In this document: positions 16,571 through 25,472 of the stretch, in pieces
Position numbering within the stretch: position 1 is the stretch's first letter
Layout: every line of letters starts with the position of its first letter
Assembly (NCBI GenBank): GCA_040902885.1
Contig: JBBDWK010000099.1
Coordinates: forward strand, 1-64,000
Direction of reading: 5' to 3'
Source: JBBDWK01 sp040902885
GTDB taxonomy: Bacteria > Acidobacteriota > Terriglobia > Bryobacterales > Bryobacteraceae
DNA: 64,000 nucleotides
The notes under the pieces: model-generated
What the model saw: only the letters and a program-made list of their open reading frames with translations
The model's database searches: none
What the model was told of the DNA's origin: nothing
Program-made: the position numbers and the translations under genes

Positions 16571-17299
16571 TCACGGACGCCAGAACTTCCACCATCGCTT
16601 CGGAGCAACCTTACTTCCAGAAAGCGACCGGGAATACGGACGGACAAACCGCTTCAGGAGAAAGCGTTTGTTTTCCTCGTTTTTTCGTTCAGTCCGAAAA
16701 AGCGTCGGCTTGCTATCGACATAGAACAACATTCCGCCAGACCACACAAAATTCTCGTATGCCCAGTCGATATGTAGCGAGCCGTTGTACTGACTGAGCT
16801 CCTCGGCAATCGGCAGCCGCTCTTCCGAGGGAGCCGGTTGATCGATCAATTCGAGGAGCGTCTTGCCGTCTATAGCGCGCTGAATGATCGCGGGCCACGA
16901 ATCGGCCCGCTGGGTTTCGACTAATACGAACGCCGCTTCAGGGATGCGAGACCGAAAACGTTGTGTCAGACGCTCGTGATGGAGCTTGTGGATCAAGAGA
17001 AAATGCAGATGCGGGGGCGGAATCGGCAAGCGGCCCAGATCAGGGTAACGGCCGCGAAGTCGGTCTAGGTTAGCCGGATACTCCTCTTCATCTGGGCGTC
17101 GAATCGGATTGAGGCTCGGTCCCGGGACTGCAAATACCGGACTCTGCTCCACAACTTCAAAAAAGTATCCCGATGCGAGCTTGATGAAAAGCTTGTCTGT
17201 GCGGAGCATGTCGTAATAGCGATGAGGTTGCCTTGTCGAGACCGGTCGTCCCCCTGCCGGAATGGGAATCTGTGTTCCGTCTCGAATCTCGCTCAACAT
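16571..17299 (-). CDS. putative kinase-fold (aminoglycoside-phosphotransferase-like) protein
   Basis: 242 residues, with GGAGGAG 7 bp before the ATG. I do not recognise the family, but residues ~172-197 read like the catalytic loop of protein-kinase-like phosphotransferases: H176-x-D178, then N183 at D+5, then the 'FYVD' aspartate D195 at N+12. This is the spacing of HxDxxxxN ... D in APH/Kdo-kinase folds. Upstream 'AFVLVETQ' and 'AIDGKTLLELID' resemble a hinge and the helix after it. 'LFIKLASGYFFEV' (K40) could be the ATP-lysine strand. The C-terminal tail is very basic and aromatic ('KRWWKFWRP'). If the assignment is right, all three catalytic residues are present. The substrate is unknown. 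Confidence 0.45.
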   Translation of the reverse strand: MLSEIRDGTQIPIPAGGRPVSTRQPHRYYDMLRTDKLFIKLASGYFFEVVEQSPVFAVPGPSLNPIRRPDEEEYPANLDRLRGRYPDLGRLPIPPPHLHFLLIHKLHHERLTQRFRSRIPEAAFVLVETQRADSWPAIIQRAIDGKTLLELIDQPAPSEERLPIAEELSQYNGSLHIDWAYENFVWSGGMLFYVDSKPTLFRTERKNEENKRFLLKRFVRPYSRSLSGSKVAPKRWWKFWRP

Positions 17300-17672
17300 G
17301 TCAACTCCTCCCCGATGCGTGTGGTCCCGGACCGTTTCGTCACTGCAATCTCATCGCGACGACGAGTCGGCCGAACGTTGGCGCTCACCCGCGCCGGATC
17401 TGGATAAGACCGGTCCTGGGCGGCCCAAGGCGAAGTCGCCGACGGCGGCCCGGGGCCGCAACAATCGTGTTTACAACCGCTTCTAGCATATCCCAGAAAC
17501 TTGCCTCCTGTTTTAGGCCGACCGGCCGGTCGGCCTAATCCTGCCCTCGCTACAAAACTCCAGCGCCGGGAGTCGTCTCGGGGGCGCAATCTCTCGGCCC
17601 TTGCGCTCCCCTTCCCAGCTCCTGGCTGGGGTCGACTTTCCGCTTGACAAATCGGTACGACCCTAGTCATAT
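17300..17672 (+). other. intergenic region between the kinase-fold-like gene and tetR
   Basis: About 370 bp. No protein-like frame. It contains a 26-bp perfect palindrome (17513-17538) and the tetR promoter. A GCCGAAC followed by GTTGGCGCTCA at 17362-17379 looks like half of an attC site without its partner. Confidence 0.5.
17513..17538 (+). promoter_or_regulatory. 26-bp perfect palindrome upstream of tetR
   Basis: Each half is TTAGGCCGACCGG; the two halves are exact reverse complements with no spacer. It lies about 110 bp before the tetR promoter. It could be an operator, or a cruciform or terminator hairpin; no T-run follows. Confidence 0.5.
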
Positions 17673-17678
17673 ATGACT
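17644..17678 (+). promoter_or_regulatory. tetR promoter with overlapping palindromic operator
   Basis: A -35 TTGACA (17644-17649) and, after 17 bp, a -10 TCATAT (17667-17672). The perfect 14-bp palindrome AGTCATATATGACT (17665-17678) covers the -10 and the ATG at 17673. This is the expected position for TetR autorepression. Transcription would start near 17679, so translation may begin at the in-frame GTG there or be leaderless. Confidence 0.6.
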
Positions 17679-18302
17679 GTGGTCACTATTGTTGGGGAAA
17701 CCCGAAGGCAGCGAAAAAAGGCCGTCGTCCGCGCCCGAATTATAGAGGCCGGCATCGAGCTGTTTGCCCGCCACGGCATCGCGGACGTGACGGTGGACCA
17801 GATTGCCGAAGCTGCGGATATCGGCAAGGGTACCGTCTACAACTACTTCCAAACCAAGGAAGACATTGTGGTCGCGTTCATGGTGGACCTTGAGCGAAAG
17901 GTGCAGGCTAAACTGCTGGTTTTTACCGAATCAAAAGAGCCTTTGGACTCTGTTCTGGCCGGTTTCCTCCGTCTTCAGTTCCGGCTGAAGAAGCGTTATC
18001 ACCGGTTTGTTCGCGTCTTTCTCGCCCAGATGTTTCTGCGTACCGAAGAATTCGTGCCCTATATGCTCGAGATGCAGAAGGTCATCGATCCGCCTCTTGA
18101 GACCCTATTCCGCGGGTTGCAGCAGCGAGGCGCCATACGTACGGATGTAAGCCTCCCGGAACTGATCCTCATTTTCAAAACGATTCACTTGGGTCTTACC
18201 GCCTTGTGGGCGATCGAAGGCCCGCCCTTCCGGCAGACCGAGCGTACTTTGCAACAGGAAGTGAAGCTTTTCTGCGAAGGGCTGAAAGGGACAACGTCAT
18301 GA
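17673..18302 (+). CDS. TetR/AcrR-family transcriptional regulator
   Basis: 209 residues from the first ATG. The N-terminal TetR helix-turn-helix is clear: 'ARIIEAGIELFARHGIADVTVDQIAEAADIGKGTVYNYFQTKEDI'-type spacing, with helix 3 in 'IGKGTVYNYF'. The C-terminal ligand and dimer domain is helical and diverged, so the effector is unknown. The ATG lies within a perfect palindrome that overlaps the -10, so the actual start could be the GTG at 17679. The stop overlaps the next gene's start (ATGA at 18299-18302); the two are translationally coupled, so the secreted protein is probably in its regulon. Confidence 0.9.
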   Translation: MTVVTIVGETRRQRKKAVVRARIIEAGIELFARHGIADVTVDQIAEAADIGKGTVYNYFQTKEDIVVAFMVDLERKVQAKLLVFTESKEPLDSVLAGFLRLQFRLKKRYHRFVRVFLAQMFLRTEEFVPYMLEMQKVIDPPLETLFRGLQQRGAIRTDVSLPELILIFKTIHLGLTALWAIEGPPFRQTERTLQQEVKLFCEGLKGTTS

Positions 18303-19156
18303 CAAGATTTCTGGCTCTCGTCCTGATTGGCGGCGTCACACCAGTGTTTGCCCAAGGACTGCCGGCCCGGCGCTATCAAAACGGCGAGAAGCTAACCTAC
18401 AAGATGAAGACCGTCAACGAAGGCCGCAACTACGAGATTCGCGCGACCGGCATTGTGAAGCGGGATTCCACCGGAAAACACATCGAAGAGTACGTGTGGT
18501 CCGATCTGTTTCGGAACGGCAGCCGCGTTGAGTTGCCTGCGTCGGGCAACCATTTTCGACAGGTTCTTTCCCTTGACCCGGACATTGTGCCTGCCCTGCC
18601 GAACCTCGCCGAGGCTCCGTTGATGCTAATAGGCCCTATTACGGACTTCATGACTTTCTACGCCGACCTGTGGCTGGCTATCAAATCCGGAAAATTGACG
18701 CATCCCGGGGACCATTTTTATCAGAGCCATGGAACCCCCGCCTCGTGGGCGGACGGCAACCGTGTAGTGCTTGGTGAGACCTCGATCGATTTTGATATCA
18801 GCTACGCCAATGCCGATTTGTCGAATGAGGTGGCCACGCTGATGGTCCGGCACGTGCCGCCCAAGCAGCCTCAAGTGAGATTGCCCGCGGCCTGGATGCG
18901 CGAGCCGGTCGCCGGCACGCCGAACAATTGGGTCCAGGTGACAAAGCGAGATGGGAAGTATCTAGCGGCCGTGGGGAAAGAGACATTCGACGTGGAGCTC
19001 AAGTTGAGCCTGATTGACGGGAAGATATTGTCCGGGACGATGGTGAATCCGGTAAGAGCCCAGGAGCGCGAATGCTCCGACCCCGCCCTTACCGCCTGTG
19101 GCGATTCTCGTCCTCGTGACATCCTCCGAAAGATTGAGATCTCGCTCGAGCGGTGA
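18299..19156 (+). CDS. secreted protein of unknown function in the TetR operon
   Basis: 285 residues. A signal peptide 'MTRFLALVLIGGVTPVFAQG' is followed by a mature region beginning 'LPARRYQNGEKLTYKMKTVNEGRNYEIRATG'. This looks like the beta-strand-rich proteins related to DUF3108, which start with 'GE.L.Y' segments. It has two late cysteines ('ERECSDPALTACGD') that could form a disulfide. No catalytic motif is seen. The start overlaps the tetR stop by four bases, so the TetR protein probably controls it. Confidence 0.75.
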   Translation: MTRFLALVLIGGVTPVFAQGLPARRYQNGEKLTYKMKTVNEGRNYEIRATGIVKRDSTGKHIEEYVWSDLFRNGSRVELPASGNHFRQVLSLDPDIVPALPNLAEAPLMLIGPITDFMTFYADLWLAIKSGKLTHPGDHFYQSHGTPASWADGNRVVLGETSIDFDISYANADLSNEVATLMVRHVPPKQPQVRLPAAWMREPVAGTPNNWVQVTKRDGKYLAAVGKETFDVELKLSLIDGKILSGTMVNPVRAQERECSDPALTACGDSRPRDILRKIEISLER

Positions 19157-19191
19157 CCGCCGGCAGTGATAAGATGTGCGCGGAGGCTGAC

Positions 19192-20142
19192 GTGGCAAAG
19201 AGCAGAAGAGATTTCGTGAAGACCGCCGCCGGTCTGGGCGCCGCGGCGGGCTTGAGCGCAGCTACTGCCGGCGGTGAGATTCCGAGGCGGCCGCTCGGCA
19301 AAACGGGGCTTGAGGTATCCATTCTCGGGCTGGGCGGCGCACGGATCGGCATGCTGCCGGATAACAAGCCGGCCATCGACGTCGTCCGCCGCTGCTACGA
19401 CTTGGGCGTCAACTATTTCGACTGCGCCTCCGCGGGCGCATACGGACTGAGCCAGTTGCGCTACGGCATGGTGCTCAAGGACGTGCGCGATAAGGTCGTC
19501 TTCGGCACCAAGACGCGTCATCGCACCTACACCCAGGCCGAGCTCGACCTGAACCAAAGCCTCGCCCACCTGAAGACCGACCGCATCGATCTCTACCAGA
19601 TCCACAACGTCATCAACGACGAGGACATTGAGTTCATCTTTGCCCCGAAGGGTGTGATGGAGATGGTGGAGAAGGCGCGCAAGGCGGGCAAAATCCGCTT
19701 TGTCGGTGTCACCGGGCACACCGACCCGCACATCCTCAACAAGATCATCGCCCGGTACCATTTCGACACCGTGCTGATGCCGTTGAGCGCCGTGGACGGC
19801 TCAGACCACCAGAAGAGCTTCGAGAAGATCACGCTCCCGGTGGCGCGCGAGAAGAACATGGGCATCATCGCCATGAAGACGCTCGGCGCCGGCAACCTCC
19901 TGACGCAGCGGGCGGCGACTGTCCCCGAAGCGCTCAGTTACGTCTGGACGCTGCCGGTCTCCACCGCCATCCTGGGCTGCTTGGAAGTGAAGCAAGTGGA
20001 AAATGACGTGGCACTGGCGCGGAGCGCGAAGCCGCTCAGCGCCGCCGAAATGGAGCGCTTGCGCGGCCGCATGGTGCAGTTCGCGCAACTCGAGCCCTGG
20101 AAAGCGCCGCCCTCACCCGATCCGGTTTATAGAGCGGATTAA
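19192..20142 (+). CDS. Tat-exported aldo/keto reductase
   Basis: I choose the GTG at 19192 (316 residues) because GGAGG lies 5 bp before it and it yields a twin-arginine signal 'AKSRRDFVKTAAGLG'. Earlier in-frame starts at 19153 and 19174 are possible. The mature part is a classical AKR barrel: 'RPLGKTGLEVSILGLGGA', 'GVNYFDCASAGAYG' (Asp and Tyr), the catalytic Lys in 'VVFGTKTRH', the His in 'DLYQIHNV', and 'FVGVTGHT'. The Tat signal implies folding with the nicotinamide cofactor before export, as seen in many Acidobacteriota AKRs of sugar metabolism. The substrate is unknown. It lies 35 bp after the previous gene. Confidence 0.87.
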   Translation: MAKSRRDFVKTAAGLGAAAGLSAATAGGEIPRRPLGKTGLEVSILGLGGARIGMLPDNKPAIDVVRRCYDLGVNYFDCASAGAYGLSQLRYGMVLKDVRDKVVFGTKTRHRTYTQAELDLNQSLAHLKTDRIDLYQIHNVINDEDIEFIFAPKGVMEMVEKARKAGKIRFVGVTGHTDPHILNKIIARYHFDTVLMPLSAVDGSDHQKSFEKITLPVAREKNMGIIAMKTLGAGNLLTQRAATVPEALSYVWTLPVSTAILGCLEVKQVENDVALARSAKPLSAAEMERLRGRMVQFAQLEPWKAPPSPDPVYRAD

Positions 20143-20230
20143 ACGGCTACCGGCTCAAGACTTCGTGGGCTCCCGCAACGTCGTATCCCGGCAGTAGTAT
20201 ACTCATTGCAATACAAATTCAGGAGAGTCC

Positions 20231-23200
20231 ATGTCGGTTGCTCCGTTTTGCCGTATTGCGTTTCTTTCCCTTCTTGGGTCCCTCCCGCTTTTCGCGCAGC
20301 TCGATAGTGGCAGCATTGTCGGCTCCGTCCTTGATGCCAGTGGGGCCGTTGTGCCCGCGGCACGCGTCGTAGTGCAGCATCAAGGCACCTCCTCTACCGT
20401 CGAATTAGTGAGCGATGGCAACGGGAACTTCATCGCGCCCGTGCTGCCGGTCGGACTGTACCGCGTCTCGGTGTCGGCCTCCGGGTTCAAGACCCAGGTT
20501 ACCGAGGATGTACCGCTTCGCGTATCCGACCGTATCCGGCTCAACTTCACGCTCGAGCCGGGCGCCGTGAGCGAGAGCGTCACCGTTACCGGAGCGGCCC
20601 CGTTGGTGGACACCGCTTCGAACACCTTGGGAGGCGTGGTCGGCACGCAGCAAATCAACGCGCTTCCGCTCAATGGCCGCAGCGTTACCCAGTTGCTCAC
20701 CCTGGTGCCCGGTGTGACCCTTCTTGGAGGCTCCACTCAGCAAAGCGTCAACGGCTCAAGCACTTTTCGTTCAGCCGGAGGACTCCGCTTTCTGCTCGAT
20801 GGCGCCGACGCCAGCCGCGTCGATTTCGATAGTGTCGAGAATACCTATGGCGCCAGCCGCGGACGCATCTCGCGCGCCAGCGTCGACTCCATCCAGGAGT
20901 TTCGCGTCTACGCCAGTTCGTTTTCGGCGGAGTTCGGGCAGGCGCTGGGCGGCGTGGTCAATCTGATCACCAAATCGGGTACGAACGAGATTCACGGCAG
21001 CCTGTTCGAGTACTTCCGCAATGAGAAGCTGGATACCCGCAACTACTTCAACACGGGATCGAAGCCTCCCTTCCGTCTGAACCAGTTCGGAGGTTCGGTT
21101 GGCGGGCCCATCCTGCGCGACAAGCTGTTTTTCTTCGGCAACTATGAAGGGGTGCGGCAAAGGCTGGGCATTACGCAGAATACATTTGTGCCGACCGAAG
21201 CATACCGGCAGACTGTCGTTCCGGCGGTGCTCCCCGCGCTGGAGATGCTGCCGCTTCCGAACGGGCCGGTTTCTCCGGGCGACTCGCGCCTGGGCCGGTT
21301 CACCCGCAATGCGTCGAACGTCTTGACCGAAGATACGGGCGCTATCAAGGTCGACTATCGGATCTCGTCCAGCGATCAATTGAGCGCCCGGTACAACATC
21401 AACAAGAACTTTACAACGAACTTTTTCGGTGTGGCGCGAGGGCAGGCGCAGGCCATTCCGGGCCGGCTGCAGCTGGCCAAGCTGACGTACACGCGGGTAT
21501 TCTCGCCGCGCGTGCTGAACGAGGTGGGCTTTGCGTTTAACCGGATGCGCATCGATCCGCGGTCGGCGGAGACGGACGACATCCGCGAGTTTCCGATCAC
21601 TGCCCTGGGCAGCGGCTCGGCCGGAGTGGGGCCGAACCTGTTCGATTTGCAGGTGGCGAACAATTCCTTCTCCTGGCTGGACACGCTTTCATACGTACGC
21701 GGCAGCCATCAACTGAAGTTCGGAACGCAGATTATCCGCAATCAGGACAACAAGGCGCTGAACTTCCAGAGGACGGTTACGTTCCAGACGCTCGACGAAT
21801 TCGCCATCAACAGCCCGTTTTCCATAGGGACGCTGGGACAGCCGCGTGCGGGGATGCGGAACACCTACTACCAGTTCTTCGTCCAGGACGACATACAGGT
21901 GAACCGCAAGCTGACGGTAAATGCCGGGCTGCGGTATCAGTACGACACATCGCCGACCGAATCGCACGGGCGAATCGCAAACTTCGATCCGGAGGCCGGA
22001 CAGCTGGACCCGGTGGGGACTACGCTGCTGAATGCGCCGAAGACGAACTTCGCGCCTCGCATAGGGCTCGCTTACTCGCCCTTCGGATCGAGCCGGACCG
22101 TGATTCGCGCCGGCTTCGGACTGTTCCATGCCAATCTGAACGCTGCGATGGCGCAGAACGTGCCGAACAACATCTCGCAGCAGGGCAGCAGCATCACGCG
22201 GCAGCAGGAACCTGGCTTGGTGGCTTTTCCGTTCCCTGTGATCTCGTCGTTTGCGGCAGTGGGGAACATCACCGCGCTCGAGAAGAACTGGCGGGCCGCG
22301 TACACGGAGCAATGGAATTTGAATCTTCAGCAGGCGCTCGGGGACCAGGCAGTGTTGCAGATCGCGTATATCGGAAATCGTGGCCTGCATCTGCCAAGGG
22401 GCCAGAATCTGAACCGGCTGCTTCCGGGCACGAACCAGCGTCCCTACCTGGCGTTCGGGAACATCAGCTTCAACCGCACGGATCTGACGTCCAATTACCA
22501 CGCGTTGCAGACCAGTTTCCGGCGGCGTTTCCAGAGCGGGCTTACCTTCAACGTGAACTACACCTGGGGGCACAGCCTGGACCAGGGTGGGGTGGCGTTC
22601 GGATCGGGTGCGCAGGACGACACCAACTTGGGCAACGAATACGGAAACGCGGACTTCGACGTACGCCACCAACTGCAGTTTGACTATACATACGAGATCC
22701 CTGCGTTGCCCCGTGCGCCGCGCTGGCTGGTAGGCGGGTGGCAGCTAAACGGCATGACGGTGATGCGGACGGGATTGTCGGTGAACGTTACCTGCGGCTG
22801 CGATTCGGCTCTCATCGGCGCTGCTACAGCACGTCCGGATTTCGTGTCCGGAGCGCCATTGCGTCCGGCCAATGTGGATATTCCAGACGCACAGGTCAAC
22901 TTCGCGGCTTTCCGCCGGCCGGCTAATGGTACCTGGGGAAATGTGGGCCGCAACATCTTGAAGGGACCGGCAGCCTTCAACTGGGACTTCTCCGTGTTCA
23001 AGAACTTCGCCGTGCGGGAAGGTCAGAGCGTGCAGTTCCGCGCGGAGATGTTCAACGTCTTCAACACGCCGCAATTTTCGACGCCGGCCGCGGCCCTGAA
23101 CGCGCCGGCGAACTTCGGGCGCAGTCTGGCGACGCTGAATACAACGTCCGGGTTCAGCTCCAATCGCCAGATCCAATTCGCGCTACGGTACACGTTCTAA
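20231..23200 (+). CDS. Oar-like TonB-dependent receptor with carboxypeptidase-regulatory-like domain
   Basis: 989 residues. A signal peptide ends near 'LPLFAQ'. Residues ~22-105 form a CarboxypepD_reg-like beta sandwich ('GSIVGSVLDASGAVVPAARV', 'LPVGLYRVSVSASGFK'). A plug domain follows ('VGTQQINALPLNGRSVTQL', 'GGVVNLITKSGTNEIHGSLFEY'), then a long beta-barrel rich in 'LRYQYD'-type strands, ending with an aromatic residue ('ALRYTF'). An AGGAGAG site precedes the ATG. Such outer-membrane receptors import large ligands, often glycans or siderophores; the ligand cannot be told. It is convergent with the hydrolase gene, with 36 bp between the stops. Confidence 0.9.
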   Translation: MSVAPFCRIAFLSLLGSLPLFAQLDSGSIVGSVLDASGAVVPAARVVVQHQGTSSTVELVSDGNGNFIAPVLPVGLYRVSVSASGFKTQVTEDVPLRVSDRIRLNFTLEPGAVSESVTVTGAAPLVDTASNTLGGVVGTQQINALPLNGRSVTQLLTLVPGVTLLGGSTQQSVNGSSTFRSAGGLRFLLDGADASRVDFDSVENTYGASRGRISRASVDSIQEFRVYASSFSAEFGQALGGVVNLITKSGTNEIHGSLFEYFRNEKLDTRNYFNTGSKPPFRLNQFGGSVGGPILRDKLFFFGNYEGVRQRLGITQNTFVPTEAYRQTVVPAVLPALEMLPLPNGPVSPGDSRLGRFTRNASNVLTEDTGAIKVDYRISSSDQLSARYNINKNFTTNFFGVARGQAQAIPGRLQLAKLTYTRVFSPRVLNEVGFAFNRMRIDPRSAETDDIREFPITALGSGSAGVGPNLFDLQVANNSFSWLDTLSYVRGSHQLKFGTQIIRNQDNKALNFQRTVTFQTLDEFAINSPFSIGTLGQPRAGMRNTYYQFFVQDDIQVNRKLTVNAGLRYQYDTSPTESHGRIANFDPEAGQLDPVGTTLLNAPKTNFAPRIGLAYSPFGSSRTVIRAGFGLFHANLNAAMAQNVPNNISQQGSSITRQQEPGLVAFPFPVISSFAAVGNITALEKNWRAAYTEQWNLNLQQALGDQAVLQIAYIGNRGLHLPRGQNLNRLLPGTNQRPYLAFGNISFNRTDLTSNYHALQTSFRRRFQSGLTFNVNYTWGHSLDQGGVAFGSGAQDDTNLGNEYGNADFDVRHQLQFDYTYEIPALPRAPRWLVGGWQLNGMTVMRTGLSVNVTCGCDSALIGAATARPDFVSGAPLRPANVDIPDAQVNFAAFRRPANGTWGNVGRNILKGPAAFNWDFSVFKNFAVREGQSVQFRAEMFNVFNTPQFSTPAAALNAPANFGRSLATLNTTSGFSSNRQIQFALRYTF

Positions 23201-23236
23201 CGCAATTTCCGACATAACTCGAACGACTTGCCGGCC

Positions 23237-25441
23237 CTAAGCACGGGCAGCTTGCAGCAAAGTCGGATACAGATCGTGCTCATGGTCCAACACTTGAAAA
23301 CGGTCTGCCGCTCCGGCATTTGCATAAACGTCCCGCGTCCATTCGTAAACGTTCTCCGCGAGTGAGACGTTCACTGGCTTCTTCATGTGATCCACCGGAG
23401 ACAACAAGACAAGGCGCCTGTCCGCGATTGCGGCAGCCACGTGCGGAAGGTCGAAATGCAGCAGAACATCGCGTATGAAGCTATTGGCGCCGTGCAAGTA
23501 ACGATCCGCCTCAGTCAGGCTGCGGTAGGAAAGCAGGCTTCCTTCACAGACGACCTGTTCCACGCGCGAGTCCAGAGCGGCTGCATAGAGAGCCCACAGG
23601 CCGCCCATGCCCTTGCCGGCTAGTCGGATTCCTCGCTTGCCGGCATCCGGACGGCTATGAACGTAGTCTATGGCGGCAACAATATCCCGCACTCGCATGC
23701 CAAACAGAGACTCGTCCATGTACCAGGCCATGTACGACATAGCCGTCTCAGCGTTGAATAGGTGCTGATACTCGTTGTGTTGCCGAATCCGAGGGCTGTG
23801 TGGGGGCAGAGTGTCTCCTACGCCCCGCACATCGATGGCCGCTACCAGATGGCCCTTTCGAGCGAGCTTTTCCAACAGCCCGAACTCCATCCCGTCCGCC
23901 TGTTTTCCGGCTTCGTTGACATAGAGCGTGGTTGGCAGGATTCCGTTGCTATTCTCCGGGACGAAGATCCACGCTGGTATGTAGATGTCGGGCTCGGAAA
24001 GAAACTCAAGCTTCTCGATCTTATATCCTTTGCGTGCCGTTGTTACAAGATGGCGTACCGTCAGCGGCTGCTTTAGCCTCTCGTAGCGTAATACTTTCGC
24101 AATATCGCTTTGTATCTGGTTCCGGTACGCCTGAATGTCAGCCAGAGTTTTTGGGACTGCTCGCGCGGGCGGGAGCTGGGCTTGTCTTTTCCGGATCAGC
24201 GAAAAGATGGTTTCGCCGGTCTGTGAGTAGCGAACTGAACCCAAGGGCGTGCAGTACAACCTCTCAGGTGGCTCGGCTTCGAACTCCGCTTCGCGCGGGG
24301 GGCCCTGCCGGCCGTAGAACCAGCGGCTCAACCAGTCCGTGGTAGCCAGTCGCAATTTGACGGTCCATGCGTGCGGGTCGGTCGCTTCCTCCGTGGCGAA
24401 TTTTTCAATCGCGCCAAACTGACGGTAGCGGTTCCGGATGTGCTCGGCCGCCTGATTAAAGCGCGGCGAATAATCCTCAATGAGCGCCAAAAGGGGCCGC
24501 GGAGCTATGGCGACGTGCAGGTCGCACAAATCCACGCCGTGGATGGCTCCCGGAAAGTAGTTCTGCTCCACATCCGCCGGTCCAATCTGACTTTCCGGCC
24601 GAATCTCGAGCGGCCAGCGATGAGACGTTCCGCCCTGGTTCACAACGGCGCACTGAACTCGCTCGTCTATAGCACTGATGAACAGCGTCAGCGTCCCGCC
24701 TCCCGAATGCCCGGCACAACCGATCTTCTGCTTATCTACTTCGGAGCGCGTTAAGAGGTAGTCGATGGCGCGAATTCCATCCCAGACCCGGTAATGAGTC
24801 AGATCCTCTCCCAGCAGGAGCAAGAGCTGACCCGGCATGGAATGCTCATAGATCGGGTTACCTACTTCCGTTTGATCGGTCTTTGGATCCCAGTACTGCC
24901 GCCGTTCGCCCTGCCCGATCGGATCGTAGGCCAGCACCACGAATCCGTTCTTCACCAGGTTGATGTATGCGAACTGATAGTCCGGGTGCATGCGGGCCAA
25001 GGGATAGTGTCCGCAAGGGGAAATGATTCCAGGAAAGGGGCCGGGGCCGGAAGTGGGTATGTAGAGATTGCCAGTCACCCAGAAATCCGGCCGGCTCTGA
25101 AACATTACATTCTCGACGCGATACCCCTCGCGTTCGAAGCTCGCGACAACCGTAGGATTCAGGGCGTCTTTCGGTGGAAAACCGTGAATCATCTCCGCGA
25201 ACCTGTCGCGCACGAAGCGATTCCGGGCTTCAATCTCGCGCGGCGTCTGAATCCTGTCGCGCTCTTGATCCCAGTGAGTCGAGAGAGCGTTCAGTCGTTT
25301 TGACAGGTGAAGCAACAGCATGTCGGGCAGTTCTTCCCCGTACGACTTGGCGCCGCCCTCCGCTGCCATGCCCAGTGGATGAACGCCGAACCCCAGCATA
25401 GCCGTCCGCGCCAGGAATTCCCGTCGTGTGCCTATCGCCAT
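23237..25441 (-). CDS. Tat-exported tandem alpha/beta hydrolase (acetyl-xylan-esterase-like)
   Basis: 734 residues. The Tat signal is 'GTRREFLARTAMLGFG'. The first alpha/beta-hydrolase domain (about residues 90-370) has the nucleophile elbow 'GCAGHSGGGTLTLF', an oxyanion region 'GIISPCGHYPLARM' and 'IAPRPLLALI' before the late His region. The second domain (about 440-725) keeps the fold ('LVAAIDVRGVGDTLP', 'RGIRLAGKGMGGLWALYAAAL'), but its elbow reads GKGMGG without the nucleophile serine, so it is probably non-catalytic. This doubled architecture is common in Acidobacteriota and Planctomycetes as acetyl-xylan-esterase-like proteins. It lies between two TonB receptors; 31 bp separate it from the upstream one on the same strand, so joint use in glycan uptake is plausible. 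Confidence 0.82.
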   Translation of the reverse strand: MAIGTRREFLARTAMLGFGVHPLGMAAEGGAKSYGEELPDMLLLHLSKRLNALSTHWDQERDRIQTPREIEARNRFVRDRFAEMIHGFPPKDALNPTVVASFEREGYRVENVMFQSRPDFWVTGNLYIPTSGPGPFPGIISPCGHYPLARMHPDYQFAYINLVKNGFVVLAYDPIGQGERRQYWDPKTDQTEVGNPIYEHSMPGQLLLLLGEDLTHYRVWDGIRAIDYLLTRSEVDKQKIGCAGHSGGGTLTLFISAIDERVQCAVVNQGGTSHRWPLEIRPESQIGPADVEQNYFPGAIHGVDLCDLHVAIAPRPLLALIEDYSPRFNQAAEHIRNRYRQFGAIEKFATEEATDPHAWTVKLRLATTDWLSRWFYGRQGPPREAEFEAEPPERLYCTPLGSVRYSQTGETIFSLIRKRQAQLPPARAVPKTLADIQAYRNQIQSDIAKVLRYERLKQPLTVRHLVTTARKGYKIEKLEFLSEPDIYIPAWIFVPENSNGILPTTLYVNEAGKQADGMEFGLLEKLARKGHLVAAIDVRGVGDTLPPHSPRIRQHNEYQHLFNAETAMSYMAWYMDESLFGMRVRDIVAAIDYVHSRPDAGKRGIRLAGKGMGGLWALYAAALDSRVEQVVCEGSLLSYRSLTEADRYLHGANSFIRDVLLHFDLPHVAAAIADRRLVLLSPVDHMKKPVNVSLAENVYEWTRDVYANAGAADRFQVLDHEHDLYPTLLQAARA

Positions 25442-25472
25442 CGTCGGAACCCTTCGAGTTGTTCTTCTTCCG

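Noticed and set aside
17362..17386. attC-like half site (GCCGAAC followed by GTTGGCGCTCA)
   Set aside because: No matching partner half within the usual distance; kept only as a note.
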